A stretch of DNA of 64,000 nucleotides from Nymphaea colorata (lineage: Eukaryota; Streptophyta; Magnoliopsida; Nymphaeales; Nymphaeaceae), in contig NC_045138.2 in NCBI RefSeq assembly GCF_008831285.2, forward strand, positions 17,703,934 through 17,767,933. Direction: 5' to 3'. Positions 38,147 to 50,411 of this stretch are shown piece after piece. Below the pieces are notes generated by a model. The model was given only the letters and a program-made list of their open reading frames with translations, did not search any database and was not told the origin of the DNA. Position numbers and translations under genes: made by a program. The stretch's first letter is position 1; every line of letters starts with the position of its first letter.

Positions 38147-38718
38147 ACAATGTTGTGCTTTTTAGATTCATATGCCATAATATTGTATGGAGTTTTCATT
38201 GTTGATTGTGTTTTTTATACAAGAAGACGCCTGGGTTATGCATTCATTTGCTTTTGTTGGTTTCGTTTTGGGAGATGTAGTTATTTGATTTGGTTAATGC
38301 CCCAGTGGGGATTTTATTTCTCCAAGTGCATCACAGGCCAAAGATGCTATGCAAGTCTAAAAACCTTAGCGTTAATCATTGAAGGACCGATGAATAATTG
38401 AATCACGTCATGGCCTAGATATAGAAACTCTGTTGTTCAGCAGATTTTTTCCTCCTATTGTATAACATGTAGACAACATAATGGCTTTCAGATTTTTTCC
38501 TCCTATTGTATAACATGTAGACAACATAACATAATGGCTTTCTTTTTCGCGTTTTGTATCTGTCAACGTGAATCATAGTTCTTATATGATGGTTCTCAGG
38601 TGTCTCTACTGTTACTCGATAGTACATCTCCATCCTAACTCTTTCGCTGCAAAAATTTCACCATTATTCCGTGATTGGGACGAACATTGTTGATCATTCC
38701 GTGATTGGATATATATGC
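38147..38718. repeat. Intergenic with a 48-bp tandem duplication
   Basis: 38441-38488 and 38489-38536 repeat cagattttttcctcctattg...; the second copy carries five extra bases (acata). The rest is AT-rich and unassigned. Confidence 0.85.
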
Positions 38719-38726
38719 TCATGACC

Positions 38727-38923
38727 AGGGGCGGAGGGAGGGGGGGCCGCCCGGGCCATGGCCTGGGTGAGCGGAGGAAAAACTTTTTTTTTTATATTGA
38801 AAAAATCAATTTTTTTTAGTTTGGCCCGACCAGTCGCTTCTCGTCGCTCCTCTTGGCCCGACCCTGGCCCGGCCCGTAAATCGTCTTGGCCCAACCCTAA
38901 AAAAAATCCTGGCTCCGCCCCTG
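38727..38923. mobile_element. hAT MITE, 197 bp, with perfect 8-bp target duplication
   Basis: The left end caggggcggag and the complement of the right end caggggcggagccagg are terminal inverted repeats. The octamer ctcatgac flanks it exactly on both sides (38719-38726 and 38924-38931), as hAT insertion predicts. The interior is gcccggcc-rich with an A/T-rich centre and no coding capacity. Confidence 0.93.
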
Positions 38924-39341
38924 CTCATGACTCGTCTTCACAACTGGGTCGTTTGCCAGCGAACAAAGCGAACAAACCTTTTTAATCAGGACAGCCATAA
39001 GCTGCAGAATACAAAGAAATTTTAATTGTTATGAACGGAGCTGAGTTTGGAGTACTTGTTACCAGGCTAGTGGGTTCATTTTTAACATTAATGTGGCATA
39101 TCCTTACTTAGAAGCAATTGGATGCCTGGTATCAGGCTTTAAGATACTACAATCTTAAATGGCTCATTGGTAGGTTTTGAACTGTAATCTAAACAAACAA
39201 TGAATCTTAATCTACCACTTCCAACTAAATAACCTTTAAAACTCTCTTTATATTATACTATTGCACTAGGCTTTTTGACATTTTAAATGTGTCTATAATG
39301 TTTGTAGATGAACCAAAATGTACTCACAATTATCAAAATGT

Positions 39342-39599
39342 CTAAAAAAAATCATCGGCGGCCCTGACGCTCCTGCTCCTGCTCCTTCTCAGCCCTTCGT
39401 CCCCTTCTTCCTCTCTCTGAGCAGCACCAGCAGCAGCCGAGTTGTTCTCTTCCACCAGCGGCATCTGAAACCTGCAGACCGGGCAGGTGCTGTGGTTCTC
39501 GAACCATTTGTCTATGCAGTCTTTGTGGTACCTATGTCTGCATGGTGTCTCCCTCGCCTCCCTGTCTGTGCCAAACCCCTCCAAGCAGATAGGGCACAT
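39342..39599 (-). CDS. RING-H2 finger protein, N-terminus missing or frameshifted
   Basis: An 85-residue frame begins MCPICLEGF and has a complete C3-H2-C3 zinc-ligand set: C2, C5, C20, H22, H25, C28, C39, C42, with the Trp (KWF) that contacts E2 enzymes. This is the signature of RING-H2 E3 ubiquitin ligases. A low-complexity Glu/Ser/Arg tail follows. The ATG codon falls immediately before the first zinc ligand, so the start is unlikely to be native. A better start at 39630 (MEASASMVVV) is in another frame, separated by a GTG-repeat where a one- or two-base slip would restore continuity. It is either a recent pseudogene or an exon whose upstream part is spliced in. Confidence 0.6.
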   Translation of the reverse strand: MCPICLEGFGTDREARETPCRHRYHKDCIDKWFENHSTCPVCRFQMPLVEENNSAAAGAAQREEEGDEGLRRSRSRSVRAADDFF

Positions 39600-39639
39600 C
39601 CACCACCACCATGCTCGCAGACGCCTCCATAGCTTCCTA

Positions 39640-42268
39640 AAAGGAGGACGAAAAGATCAAAGTCAAAACATCCCCATTTGAAGATGAACTGTAATTTCCT
39701 TGATTTTGTAAAAGTGAATGAGGGATAAATGTGAAAATTTGCTAAGGAGTTCCAAAACAGTCACAAAAAATTAAACAAGAGAATACATGCGTGATTGTCC
39801 AAGAATCCAAATACAAGTAAACAAAATTCGATACTGTGTTGGTATTGTGTGCATATTATTGTAATTTGAGTCTAAAGCCAGCAGAGCAACAAGAGATTAG
39901 CCGGATCCAGATCACGTTCATACCCAAACTGAGGTAGGGGGATGCATAGATTTTGCGTAACTGGGGAAACTTTTTTCTTTTAGAAAAAGAAAATGAGGTA
40001 ACTTAATTGAATTGTTAAAAAGAACACACGGCTTTTCAAATAACCCTTTAGCTTGTCGGCCAAGGGGACAAACACATGTGTGGTCTTCAATCAGCAACGG
40101 GTCATTTGTTTGAAGCTAGTAACCACAGCATAAAAAAGGAGAACTGTTTGTTCTGATCAAGCATCCAACATAAAAATGGCACCAGATTCCATTCCATCGC
40201 GTTTTCTTGTCACTCTTATTTTCATATGCCCCTTCCAGTGTTCCGACACTGTTTGTTCTGATAAAAATCAGAACCATTGATAGATGTCTTCGGCATGTAA
40301 ATTTCCAAAAGTTACGGAAAACTTTCAAGAAGATTCTTAAAAAATCAATCATAGCGAGTTTCGACACTATGTTAAAATATTATAACAAAAGAATCTGTTA
40401 TAATATGGTACCAACTATAGTGTTATATGGTTCTGAAGATCTACCCTAAACTTTGGGGCAGGTTAATTTAATAATAACAAAAGAATCGGCCTATTCAGCT
40501 GCTAAATTAATCATTTTTGGAAAACAAATAAATGGAAAATGCATTTTTCAGAAAAAGATAATTAAATTCAAAATAAACCGTTAAAGAATGACTCATGGAA
40601 CTACTGAATCCTCCATGGGATCAAATCAGGTCGCCACCCAAACAGATTGTCAAACTCTTGACATTCTTTGGACTTCAACCAACAATTGACATACTTCGGT
40701 TTTACCTCACTAGCTGTGTCGTCGGTTCAAGCGCAAAGACTTGACATTCTTTAACTTGAAAATCTTAACCTAACCCGCTCAGCATGCGAACACGACTTAC
40801 CTTGAGCTGGTGAAACTCGGTCTAGTTTTAGTGCCTAAAGATTCGAAATAGAGACCGATTTGGTTGCACGCCGAATCCAGATTTTGAATCTCATACAACA
40901 ATGTGGTAAATCTTGGTACCCAATATTCTTTTCTTCTTCCTCTAGTATATGAACCCTCCAAGAACCAGACCACTTAATAGCCTGATTTCATAATTTGGAG
41001 AATATGAAAAGTTGGTGATTCTCAATTTAGAATGTTTGCTATCTAGATTTGGAGCCATATCAATTGTACATGTGCATTTGTCTTCTAGGCTACCATTTAT
41101 GCACCATAAACAATCAACTGGGGTTGGCGATCCAAGCAAAGCTGTATTGCAAATTCGATGCGCTCGGATTGGAAACAGTTGATCCAAATAGCTGTCTGTC
41201 TGTACCCGACCTGAAGTTTCGTGCTGAGGTCGGGTCTGATACTCAATCCAAACCTCAAACAATATCAGCCTTAATTTTGGATATGATTGAATTAAGGTAT
41301 CATGAGTCAAGGCAAACCGGAGTTGGTCTTAATAGGATCTGATGTGATTGGAGTTAGATTAAAAGAAGCGATATTTGAGGTTTTGTAAATCATTTTTCAA
41401 TGTCAGGTGAATGGCTGTAATTCTTCAGTTCTGAAAATAGTTGGGTTTATTTTTTTCTTATTTTTTAAGCAAAATTATTCTTAATTATTCTGGTTTTTTA
41501 TCCAAATACGAGAAAATTAAAATTCCTGTTTTGTTTACTTTCATCTTTTCTTCTCACACATTTCTAGTGTTTTGAACAAAATGGTAGAACTCTAATAAAT
41601 ATTTCTAATTATTTGAAAAAATGTAATTTTTTTCGAAGGTTAGTTTGAAATGACATTATGCACTTGTTGTGTGAGCGTGTCAATTAGAAATTTGTTATAG
41701 AAAAAAGGCTATTTTGGTCATTGTTGCTCTTTCTTGGGCCCTTATCAGTTGTCAATTTTCGAATTTGAAGTCGGATGAGATATTCAATTTTGGAGGTTTA
41801 AGCGCATACATGAAGCCCATACATGATCCAGATCTGATGATTTTGTTATTTTGGAGTGGGTCCAAAATTAGATAAGTCTGATCTATCGACTTCCCTGTCC
41901 TGGCGATGCAATGTTGTTTCTCAGTTATTCTGTTAATAGGAAGGAGGTTTATGAGGGGGGTTGAATTAAAATTTTTAAATTTTGTCTTAGATCGAAATTT
42001 CATTTTCCAAAATTTTTACATACAACAATTGTTTTAAAATTTATATATAAATAAAAAAAAAAAGAATTTTGAAGCGGGGCCAGGGCTCAAGTGGGCCCTA
42101 CCTTGGCTCCACCCCTATCTGCAAAGACATCAGATCTGTCGGATCCTTAAACTCATGCTATTTGTCCATAATAATATGTTTTTTTTGTTGATTTTCATAG
42201 TTTTAAACATGAACAACATATTCACATGAGGAGTTTTTCTGAAAAAAGTGACTATGGGTTCAGGAACA

Positions 42269-42306
<38 letters not shown>

Positions 42307-42392
42307 CACTAAATTTGGATCTTAATTGGACTTGGTATATCATTTGTGACGAATATGAATCTAAATCTAAGACCCAATAGAGATCCGGACAA
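39640..42392. other. Intergenic, AT-rich, no gene recognised
   Basis: Contains a decayed hAT-like end near 42070-42115 (ggggccagggctc...ggctccaccccta) and a (CT)n(TA)n microsatellite at 42270-42306. Short frames at 41049-41342 and elsewhere match nothing recognisable. Confidence 0.5.
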
Positions 42393-42400
42393 ATTATATG

Positions 42401-43213
42401 CTGTCACCTAAGCGCGGGGTGGGGGTGGCGGCGCGGCACATATCAAAAAAATTAGGTGTGGCGGTGCGGTGAGCGTATTTTAGTATTATTATTATTATTG
42501 TTGTTGTTATGATTATCATCTTTTATGGTTTGACCTTCAAAGTTTAAAATAAAAAAATTCAAATATAAATAGATAGTTTCACTTTCAGTCATAAATGGAC
42601 AAATGCACATGCATAACACAAGTACATTAATCTACACAACTTTATTCATATACTAAAATCAGAATTAACTTAGTCTCTTCCTAGTAGTTTTGAAAGTTTA
42701 AAGACCAACAAAATAAGCATTCCAATAAAATCAAGCTGATGTTAAGTAGCTGAATCAGTTTCATTATTTGGGAAAACTAAAAGAATATACAAGTTGGCCA
42801 TTTATTTTAGATTGCATAGCAAATGACAGAGTAGCAGCAGTTACAAAAGTTTCTAGCATATATTGCGAAGCACATCTAGGAGGGGCGAGGAAGACGTGGG
42901 CGAAAGACATGGGGCGAGGTCGACGCGGGTGAGAGACATGGGGCGAGGTCGATGCGGGTGGTTGGCTCTATTAAAAATTGAAAAAAAAAACACTAAAAAT
43001 TGAACGAAAATAAATCGACTCTCGCATTTGACCGCACCCGACTCGGGTCAAATGAGAGTCGGAAAAGGACAATTTTAGTTGAGTGCATCAGCCACACCCG
43101 ACTCTTGTTTTACCTCTTTGAGTGAGGCGAGTGCGAGGCCAAAAAGGGCGCACCCGCACTCGCATCGCGTTGAGGCAAGTGCGATGCAAAAAGGGCGCAC
43201 CCAGGTGCCTTAG
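42401..43213. mobile_element. hAT-like non-autonomous element, 813 bp
   Basis: Flanked exactly by the octamer attatatg (42393-42400 and 43214-43221). The left end ctgtcacctaagcgcgg and the complement of the right end ctaaggcacctgggtgcgcc share a caccta/cacctg core with a short gap, so the inverted repeats are imperfect. The ends are rich in gcggtgcgg and cgcacccg words and the centre is AT-rich. No transposase was seen. The octamer is AT-rich, so chance is possible, but its position at both ends argues for a real insertion. Confidence 0.7.
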
Positions 43214-43221
43214 ATTATATG

Positions 43222-44332
43222 TAAATTAACTAGATAAAAACTTACTTGTTACGGAGATTCAAGTCCATATTCCAATTCAAGCAGTTATACGGTTAAAGTT
43301 GAATCTGAATCTTTGACTCTACCAAGATCCAACTTTATTATCTGTGAAGCTAAAAAACTTCTTGGTTCAAGACGTTCATGTCCAAATTGTGGTTTGAGCG
43401 GTTATCCAACCACATAAGATCCGAATTCCGATCACAAATACAAATATTTTACATCCCTAATTGCGTGGGGCGAGAAGGATATAGGATTAATCTTGTGGGA
43501 AGACAAAAAATTTCCCTTATTTACTCTAACGATTAAAAGAAAATTTATAGAATAAGTGTATGTTTTTGCTTTATGCTTATTTATTGATTGGGTTTATGGA
43601 ATTTTTTCATCTTTATTTTGGACAAAAGTCTTAAGTTATTTCCATAAGCTTTATAAAGTATAACATAGCTGGTTGGGCTGGTGGGTGCGAATATTGTGAT
43701 TCATCAACTCAATTTATCAACTCAATTTCTGTATGTACTATTTCTGTATGTACTTTAATTCGAGCCCCCACATAAAAAATTTAGTCATATGCTATGTCAG
43801 CATCACAGTCGTGCCATTCAACTTGGATAGACGATATATTTGTCTTTGTAATGTTTGGCATAAGGGCTTACTCTCCGAAGAAGAAGAAATTATACACGAA
43901 AACGTAATCAAATACGTAATCAACCCTTCTAACTTCGAGTATTGTGCACGTCAAGCTCTTTCAAGCAAGATTGCTATTAACATATTGAAGTACTTGCACA
44001 CAAATTGGACCATAAGATAGTTAAGGTACACACTAATTTTTTTTTTTTTCTCTTTATCGTGTGATTAAAATCAGCCAACATTTGAATCAAATTAATAACA
44101 AACCGACCTTATTTGACGGTCGATTCATGAATGGCATGCGCCAACTCCTAAATTTTTTTACTTATTCAGAATTATTATACATAAATTTTTTCAGAAGATA
44201 AACTTTTATTAATTGTTATGGATTCACGACCGATTCAGCATATCAGCAGCCTCGTCAATTTAGTTCGAGAACCAATTGTGATGACACTGCTTTTTTAGGT
44301 TGAGATAAATTTATTTCCAATGAGTTTTGCTG

Positions 44333-44384
<52 letters not shown>

Positions 44385-45258
44385 TCAAACTTGACTCCTT
44401 AAAGCTAACCAGAATTATATATATATATATATATATATATAATTCAAACTTGACTACGTAAAGCTAACCAGATTTCTGATAAAATAATTCTTGTTGACCA
44501 ATCAGACCCGCCCTCGGTCTACTGGCCAACTTGGTCCGGTCAAAAGGAGAGGCATTAATTCGTTGACCAACTTGATTAACCAAATTTATACTTTTTTTTT
44601 CTTTAAAAAATATGCAGTCGCGGATCGTGTGTGCGAAGATGGAGTTAGAGATGCCAATGGATCATATTTGAACTGGACATACTTTTTAGAGCATTTGTAT
44701 TTTCAGATATTCACGCATTCAAATATAAATAAATATAAGGTATATCAGAATTTGAATCTTAATTCAAAATCTGATTTTACAATCAGAATCTACTTTTTAC
44801 ATTCACGTCTAAATTCAAATTTGAATTTTGAGCTAAATCAGGCCATTTTGAAAATGTAAAAGCATTGGATATAGGATATGTATTTAAAATTAAATTCAAT
44901 CCCAGTCCAAATAGAAATCCAACTGGGTATTTCCAAATCCGATCAAATCTTTTTTCTTAAATCTAAATGTCATCTGTTTACTTAATCTGATATTGATTTT
45001 TTTTTTCATACTGAATTTTTCAAAACGGATTGATAGGATATCCGATTCAAATCTGTGATATTGACATGCCTGCCCGTAGCATAAAAGGTGGTGGGCTGCA
45101 AACGCGATCTTCTTTCATAACATATACTCTGTTCTAATAAAATTAAGGGGCATTTGATTTATCTGGATTTGAAATCTATGGATGTGATATGGATATGAGA
45201 TGCCATGTTTTTGTTGACGTGACAAAAAAATATATGTCTAAGGATCAAAAGATGTCTA
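43222..45258. other. Intergenic with TA microsatellites and a local duplication
   Basis: TA tracts at 44333-44380 and about 44416-44440 are each followed by nearly the same 30-odd bases (aattcaaacttgact..taaagctaaccaga), a duplication that includes the microsatellite. An open frame at 43733-44020 has no recognisable motif. Around 45147 ggggcatttgat text resembles 6417, suggesting a small interspersed family. Confidence 0.6.
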
Positions 45259-45368
45259 CATATATATGAACTTTGACATTTTCTTCAACCACATTGTTTT
45301 GGGTTGTTAGAGCTCATCCGTATAGTCAACAATCTAACCAAACCACTATAGATAGATATTCTCCTTAC

Positions 45369-45450
<82 letters not shown>

Positions 45451-46172
45451 AACTTTGAAATTTTACAATAGTGGCATGAAGTAAATAAGCAAATTGATAA
45501 GATATATTTGACTGGCATAAGTTTTCAATATGGTTGTGTTTGGTTCCCCACGGATTTCAGATCCAAGGGAATTTGAAATCCACGGTTTTTTCAGATTATT
45601 GTAGATTTCAGCATCCAACCCCAACATGGATCTCAAATCCATACTGCAAGAATTGTGGATTTTAATGTCATATTCCACATCCAACAAGGTTTTGATAAAA
45701 GAATGTTATCCAATTCCGTATAGCAGTTAGGTTTTATGAATTTAGATTTAGTAAAATATATTTTTATTGAGTTAAATATATGTTTTTCAGCACGCGAAGG
45801 AACTTACATATCGCAACGTCAGCTACATTTTCCTATCCCATTTAATAACTGAGTTGAAAAATAACGTTTTATTCACTACGTAATTGACTCAAAATATTTA
45901 TACATGTTCATAAGGTTTTTTTTTTTTTCGTTAAGAAGGTACAACCGTTCAGCTTCCAAGTTTTAAAATGACCATTAAATGAATCCCAAGCCCATGACCC
46001 CCCATTTGCAATTTTATTATTATAAATACCCAGGTGATGGGAGATTTTGCAAACCAAAGAACTTAAATTTTTTGTTAAATTTATCTCTTTTTGTATTGAA
46101 CATTCAACGGAAAATATTTAATTAAAAAAAAAAAGTAAAAATTCACTTATCAAATGTGAGTGTTGAATGTTG
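45259..46172. repeat. Dispersed repeat C, copy 2 (914 bp)
   Basis: Direct-orientation copy of 26184-26946. It has an expanded (TA)n(GA)n microsatellite (45372-45445) and about 120 extra bases near 45665-45790. The sequence between the extra block and the end is nearly identical in both copies. Confidence 0.9.
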
Positions 46173-47029
46173 CCAGGTTAAAAAGTAAAAATATATTGCC
46201 AAAAAACAATCGTCACATGAGCATTAGCCATAATTTATGGTGTAGTTTTTTACTGCAAATGTTTATCTGAATCTGAATCATTTGTGGTAGATATAGATGA
46301 TCTCGACCTCCTTGTTTACCGGGATAGATATGGCGAGATTTCCAAGTGTCACATATTCATCCGGATTCCAAATGCAAGCGCAATAAGATAATAATCACAT
46401 TATTATTATTATTACTATTTTTAATTCCATGGTTTATCAAAAACACTCAGCTCTTCCAAGTAAGGGGAAATCAGATTTTTGAAATACCAGGAAGCCAAAA
46501 GCTGTTATAAAAGATTATAATTTTGTATATATCTATGTATATGGATTTGAGATCGGATCTGAGGCTCTGACTTTGGATTAAATATGCTCTCAAATCCACC
46601 TCAAGAAATATCGGATCTCGGGTCAGATCTGCTTTTGCATTTGAGACATGACGTCGTTGGTGGCTCCTTGGCTCTGTAAATTCATTCACTAATTGGATCT
46701 GGTAAATTCAGGTCTGGATTCAGAAGCGACTTCCTTTACACAATAAAAGATTCAAGATCCGAGTTCAGACAGATTAGCATCAGGCAATGGTCGGACTCAA
46801 ATGCAAAACCAAAAACCAAACTGAATCCAATCACTATTTCAGAACCTATGTTATTCATTCGAAATTGGATCCAGATTGGGGCTGATAATCCGGTGTGAAG
46901 TCTAAATCCAATTATAGTGGATCCCTATCCGCTATACAGTGCCCCGGTAAAGTCGGACGCCCCATTTGGGTTGAAAAGGGAAGCAGGAAAGAAGGGGCTG
47001 ATCAAAATTAGGAGCCTTCGTCACGTAAT
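46173..47029. other. Upstream region of the Agenet/ENT gene
   Basis: AT-rich with repeated tcggatctg/gatctgg words. No gene was recognised. The last few hundred bases should contain the promoter. Confidence 0.4.
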
Positions 47030-47089
47030 AGAAGTCTCTGCTGTAAAACGTCGTCTATTTTGGGCGACACGCCTTCAAGAGGGAACGGG

Positions 47090-48119
47090 GTTAGGGTTAG
47101 GTTAACTTCCTCATCTTCGGATTGTTTCGACGTTCGATCTTCTCTGCTTCCTGCCGCCCTGATCAGGTATCTCCATCTCTATCTCTCTCGATTGAGTGTT
47201 GTTTTGTTTTGTTTTGTCTGTCGACTTGTTCGATGTGTTTAGTGGTTCCTCCTTTTTTCTTTGGTTGATTGTGATTAGTAGCACGAGAGGATGAATTTTG
47301 TCGAGTTTCAGTTTGTTTCTTGAGTTCACTCATGTCGTTACGGTAGATTACGAGTGGTCCGAAAGGGTTTCCTTGAAAATGGCGAGGATTTTGGGGCTAA
47401 GATATGGGGTTTTGGGTGAATTTACGGAGCTTCTTCTATGAAAGTGAATTTTAATGTCTTTGGTTGATACTAGATTAATTTGTTAAGTTCGTTGTTTGTT
47501 GCGTTTTGATTTTTAAGAGCCGATCGACATGAGTTCCTATAAGATTAGCGGAAGTTTTTTTTATGTCGTTTTGTCGCGATTAGGAGTCATATCTCTTTAT
47601 TTCTTTTATCAATAATTTGTGTCGTGGACTCTTTTGTTTTTTTTTTTTGTCTGTGTCAAGTCTAAGTTTGTGGCTATGATCTTGTTTGTTGCATATTTAT
47701 TATCGACATGGGAAACTTTTTGTAGATTATTTTTTTACTTGTACGCAGAAAAACTGTCCTTTATTTCTCTCGAGAAAATTAGCTTTGATTGGTTTTAATT
47801 TTTTGACGACGGTAACAGATTAGGCTTGTGAGCACTAATCTTATGAGCTAGCTCTTGTGATATTGGCACTCGCATTGGGATTTTGGTGTTCTCAAGGACT
47901 TTGATGTTTATGTTCTCAAATTTGCCAACAGCAAATTTTTCTTTGGTGTTGGGACCGGTTCTAGCCCCCATTAGCATCTGTACAGAAGTCATGGAAATTG
48001 TTCATACTTGGTTTACTTGTTTGAAGATTAAAAATAATCTCTGGTTGTAGCATTGCAATTTTTTCCATTGCATATTCATCCTGCAAATTAAAAACTAACT
48101 AGTGCTTTGTTATTTTCAG
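47090..48119 (+). promoter_or_regulatory. Telo-box leader and 5' UTR intron of the Agenet/ENT gene (inferred)
   Basis: gttagggttagg at about 47090-47101 is a telomere-like motif common in leaders of plant housekeeping genes. A donor cag|gtatct at 47167 and an acceptor tattttcag ending 48119 define a 953-base intron in the leader, bringing the non-coding exon to within 28 bases of the start codon. The transcription start was not located. Confidence 0.55.
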
Positions 48120-48147
48120 AAAATATAGATCGGATTTGTTTAGAACC

Positions 48148-49569
48148 ATGGAATTCAATGAAGGTGACATCGTTGAGGTGTGGAGGAAAGACGAGTTGGC
48201 ATTTGGCTCTTGGTGGTCTGCAAAGATCATTTCAACATATGGTCATACATGCTGTGTCAGATATGAGCAACTGGTTAATAGCGATGGGAATAGGATTGTG
48301 AATGCTGTAGACGTTGAGGATCTGAGGCCATTGCAGGCTCCTTGTCTTGGGGGTGGAGGGAGTTTGATGGCTGGATATATGGTGGAAGTGTCTGATGGTC
48401 TTTGTTGGCGAGTAGTGGAAATTATCAACGTGCTTTCAAGAGAGTGGTTTCTTGTTAGATTTGGAAGCTCAGGTGAAGGCACAAAAATCCATAAATCAAA
48501 AATCCGGATTCCACAGATGTGGAATGACAGAAAATGGTCTTCTTTGGGGAAGGTACTTTCATTTTTCCCATCTTTGTTTTGTTTCTTTTTTTTTGGTCTT
48601 GCTTATGGCTGCTCTGTCCACAGTTCTCATATTTCTTTATCGATTTACACTTCTTCATTTGAGTGTGAAATTTAAGATGGATGCACATAGCTTCAGCCTT
48701 CATTTGTAAATGTAAAATACCCAACTAATTAATTTCTACCTTTTATAATGCAGGATGGCAGCATGAAATATTCAGACGGAAGAAGGATGCATATTGATGA
48801 AAAATATGTTATGGGATTCAAAACTCACTCAAGAAAAGGATCTATAAGTCAAGAATGTGTCGGCGATAATTTTGCTGGGGATATCATTAACCCACCCTCT
48901 AAGAAGTCAAAAAGAGTTCGAGGTTCTGTTCCTGAGCCTTGGCATGATAAGGCAAATGGCCATGCCTTGCATAAAAGGAAGATGAGAAGAACTGAAAGGG
49001 TGGGATCATGCAAAGGGCCTGTCCCAAATATGTTGCCTCCACTGCCTAAAAAGGTAGATGCTGTTTCTTTTGTGGAAACACATGTGGTTGAAAAACATTT
49101 GCATACTTCCCTTAATGGACAAACACCCGGTTCTTACATAATAAATGTAGCAAGGGAAGACTTGAATGGTTATTCTCCTTCCTCTTTTGCTGAACCTGTG
49201 AATGCTTCTGAAGAGAGTAGGTGTTCCTCTGTTGCTAGCTGTAGCAGTGATAATTTACTATGTCGTGCCTACAATAGATCGAGAATGGGCATTAGAAAAT
49301 CTGTAGAAAGTGACGATGAAAATGATGCTACATCTACTTGTGAGTCCCATACTGGGAAAAAATATTTGGGTGCTTCTAAGAAAGAACTAGCAGTAAACGT
49401 TCATGAGTTAGAGCTGGGTGCATATTGTTCTACATTGCGGGCATTTTATGCTTCTGGTCCCTTGAATTGGGATCAGGAAGCTATCCTGACAGATCTTCGC
49501 CTCTCCCTTAACATTTCAAATGATGAACATTTGTCTCAGCTCAGAAACATTTTAACTTCTCATTGTTGA
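48148..49569 (+). CDS. Agenet and ENT domain-containing protein
   Basis: Two coding exons, 48148-48552 and 48754-49569, joined in frame through aag|gtactt and atgcag sites, encode 406 residues. Seen: two tandem Agenet (Royal-family, Tudor-like) modules at about residues 1-65 (FNEGDIVEVWRKDE, WWSAKI, DLRPLQ) and 72-132 (VEVSDGLCWRVVEI, FLVRFG); a basic nuclear-localisation-like stretch SKKSKRVRG at about 184-192; a low-complexity linker; and a C-terminal ENT segment from about 353 (LRAFYASGPLNWDQEAILTD then LRLSLNISNDEHLSQLRNIL). Agenet modules bind methylated histone tails, and ENT occurs in EMSY-like nuclear proteins (family knowledge), so a chromatin-reader role is inferred. The start ATG has good context (accatgg), and the length is normal for plant Agenet-ENT proteins. 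No break is visible. Confidence 0.92.
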
Positions 49570-49690
49570 CTAGATGATGGCTAGGGGTTGAGCATCAATT
49601 TTGCTTGTAAATTCTTTCCTTGCAATGGTGGAAAGTGCCATTGCAGCGATGATGTAAAAAGAAAAGGAAAAACTAGTGCTTGTGCTCTTC

Positions 49691-49696
49691 AATAAA
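49691..49696 (+). terminator. Polyadenylation signal AATAAA of the Agenet/ENT gene
   Basis: Canonical AATAAA about 120 bases after the stop codon, followed by a T/G-rich stretch (ttgttctctag). Confidence 0.6.
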
Positions 49697-49699
49697 ATT

Positions 49700-50376
49700 G
49701 TTCTCTAGTATCATTTCAAAAGTTTATGTTCTCTATTTACTATTCTTTTTTCTGGGTTTTGTTCTTTCATTATGTGACATTATATTTCTCTATTGTCTTG
49801 TGCCTCTCGTTCTTTCATCGCGTCTTTAAGCCTTCCTCAATTATTACATGGTGCTGATTGCACTAATGTGAATGAATATGAAAAGATTTGGTCTGTTTTA
49901 CTTCTATTCAGGACCCATGTAATATATTTCAAATCAAAGGGGTTATTTGTGTTGTTAACATTTACATCTGAACTATTTGCATTAAGGTTTTGGTAATCGG
50001 TCAGCTTAAACATCAGTTTGACTAAGATGGCAACACATTTCGTTGATTTTGGCCTTTGCCATCTGGAAGCTTTAATTAAAACAAATAATTGTCAAAAATC
50101 CACCTGCTCATGGTTGCTACGATCTTTTCATGGTGTAGCATTTGGATCTTCTGCGTGGTCCATCTCGACCAGAATTACACTGCACAAGCTGATGTATCAT
50201 TTTGGACATTGGTCCAATCAATATTAACACGAGGAACATGAAAGTACACTGATGACCATAAGGACTCTCTGTGCATGCGGCAGATGTGCAAAGAGAATGT
50301 TCTAAGAATATGTAAGCTTTGAGAATATAAATGTGCATATCTATGCATCAGTGTGTGTATTGGAAAACCACCCAAG

Positions 50377-50411
<35 letters not shown>

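Noticed and set aside
39318-39632. Plus-strand frame of 104 codons over the RING-H2 region
   Set aside because: The minus-strand frame has a full zinc-ligand pattern; the plus frame is its shadow.
43733-44020. 95-codon frame, plus strand
   Set aside because: No motif recognised, AT-rich codon composition like the intergenic background, and no neighbouring exons.
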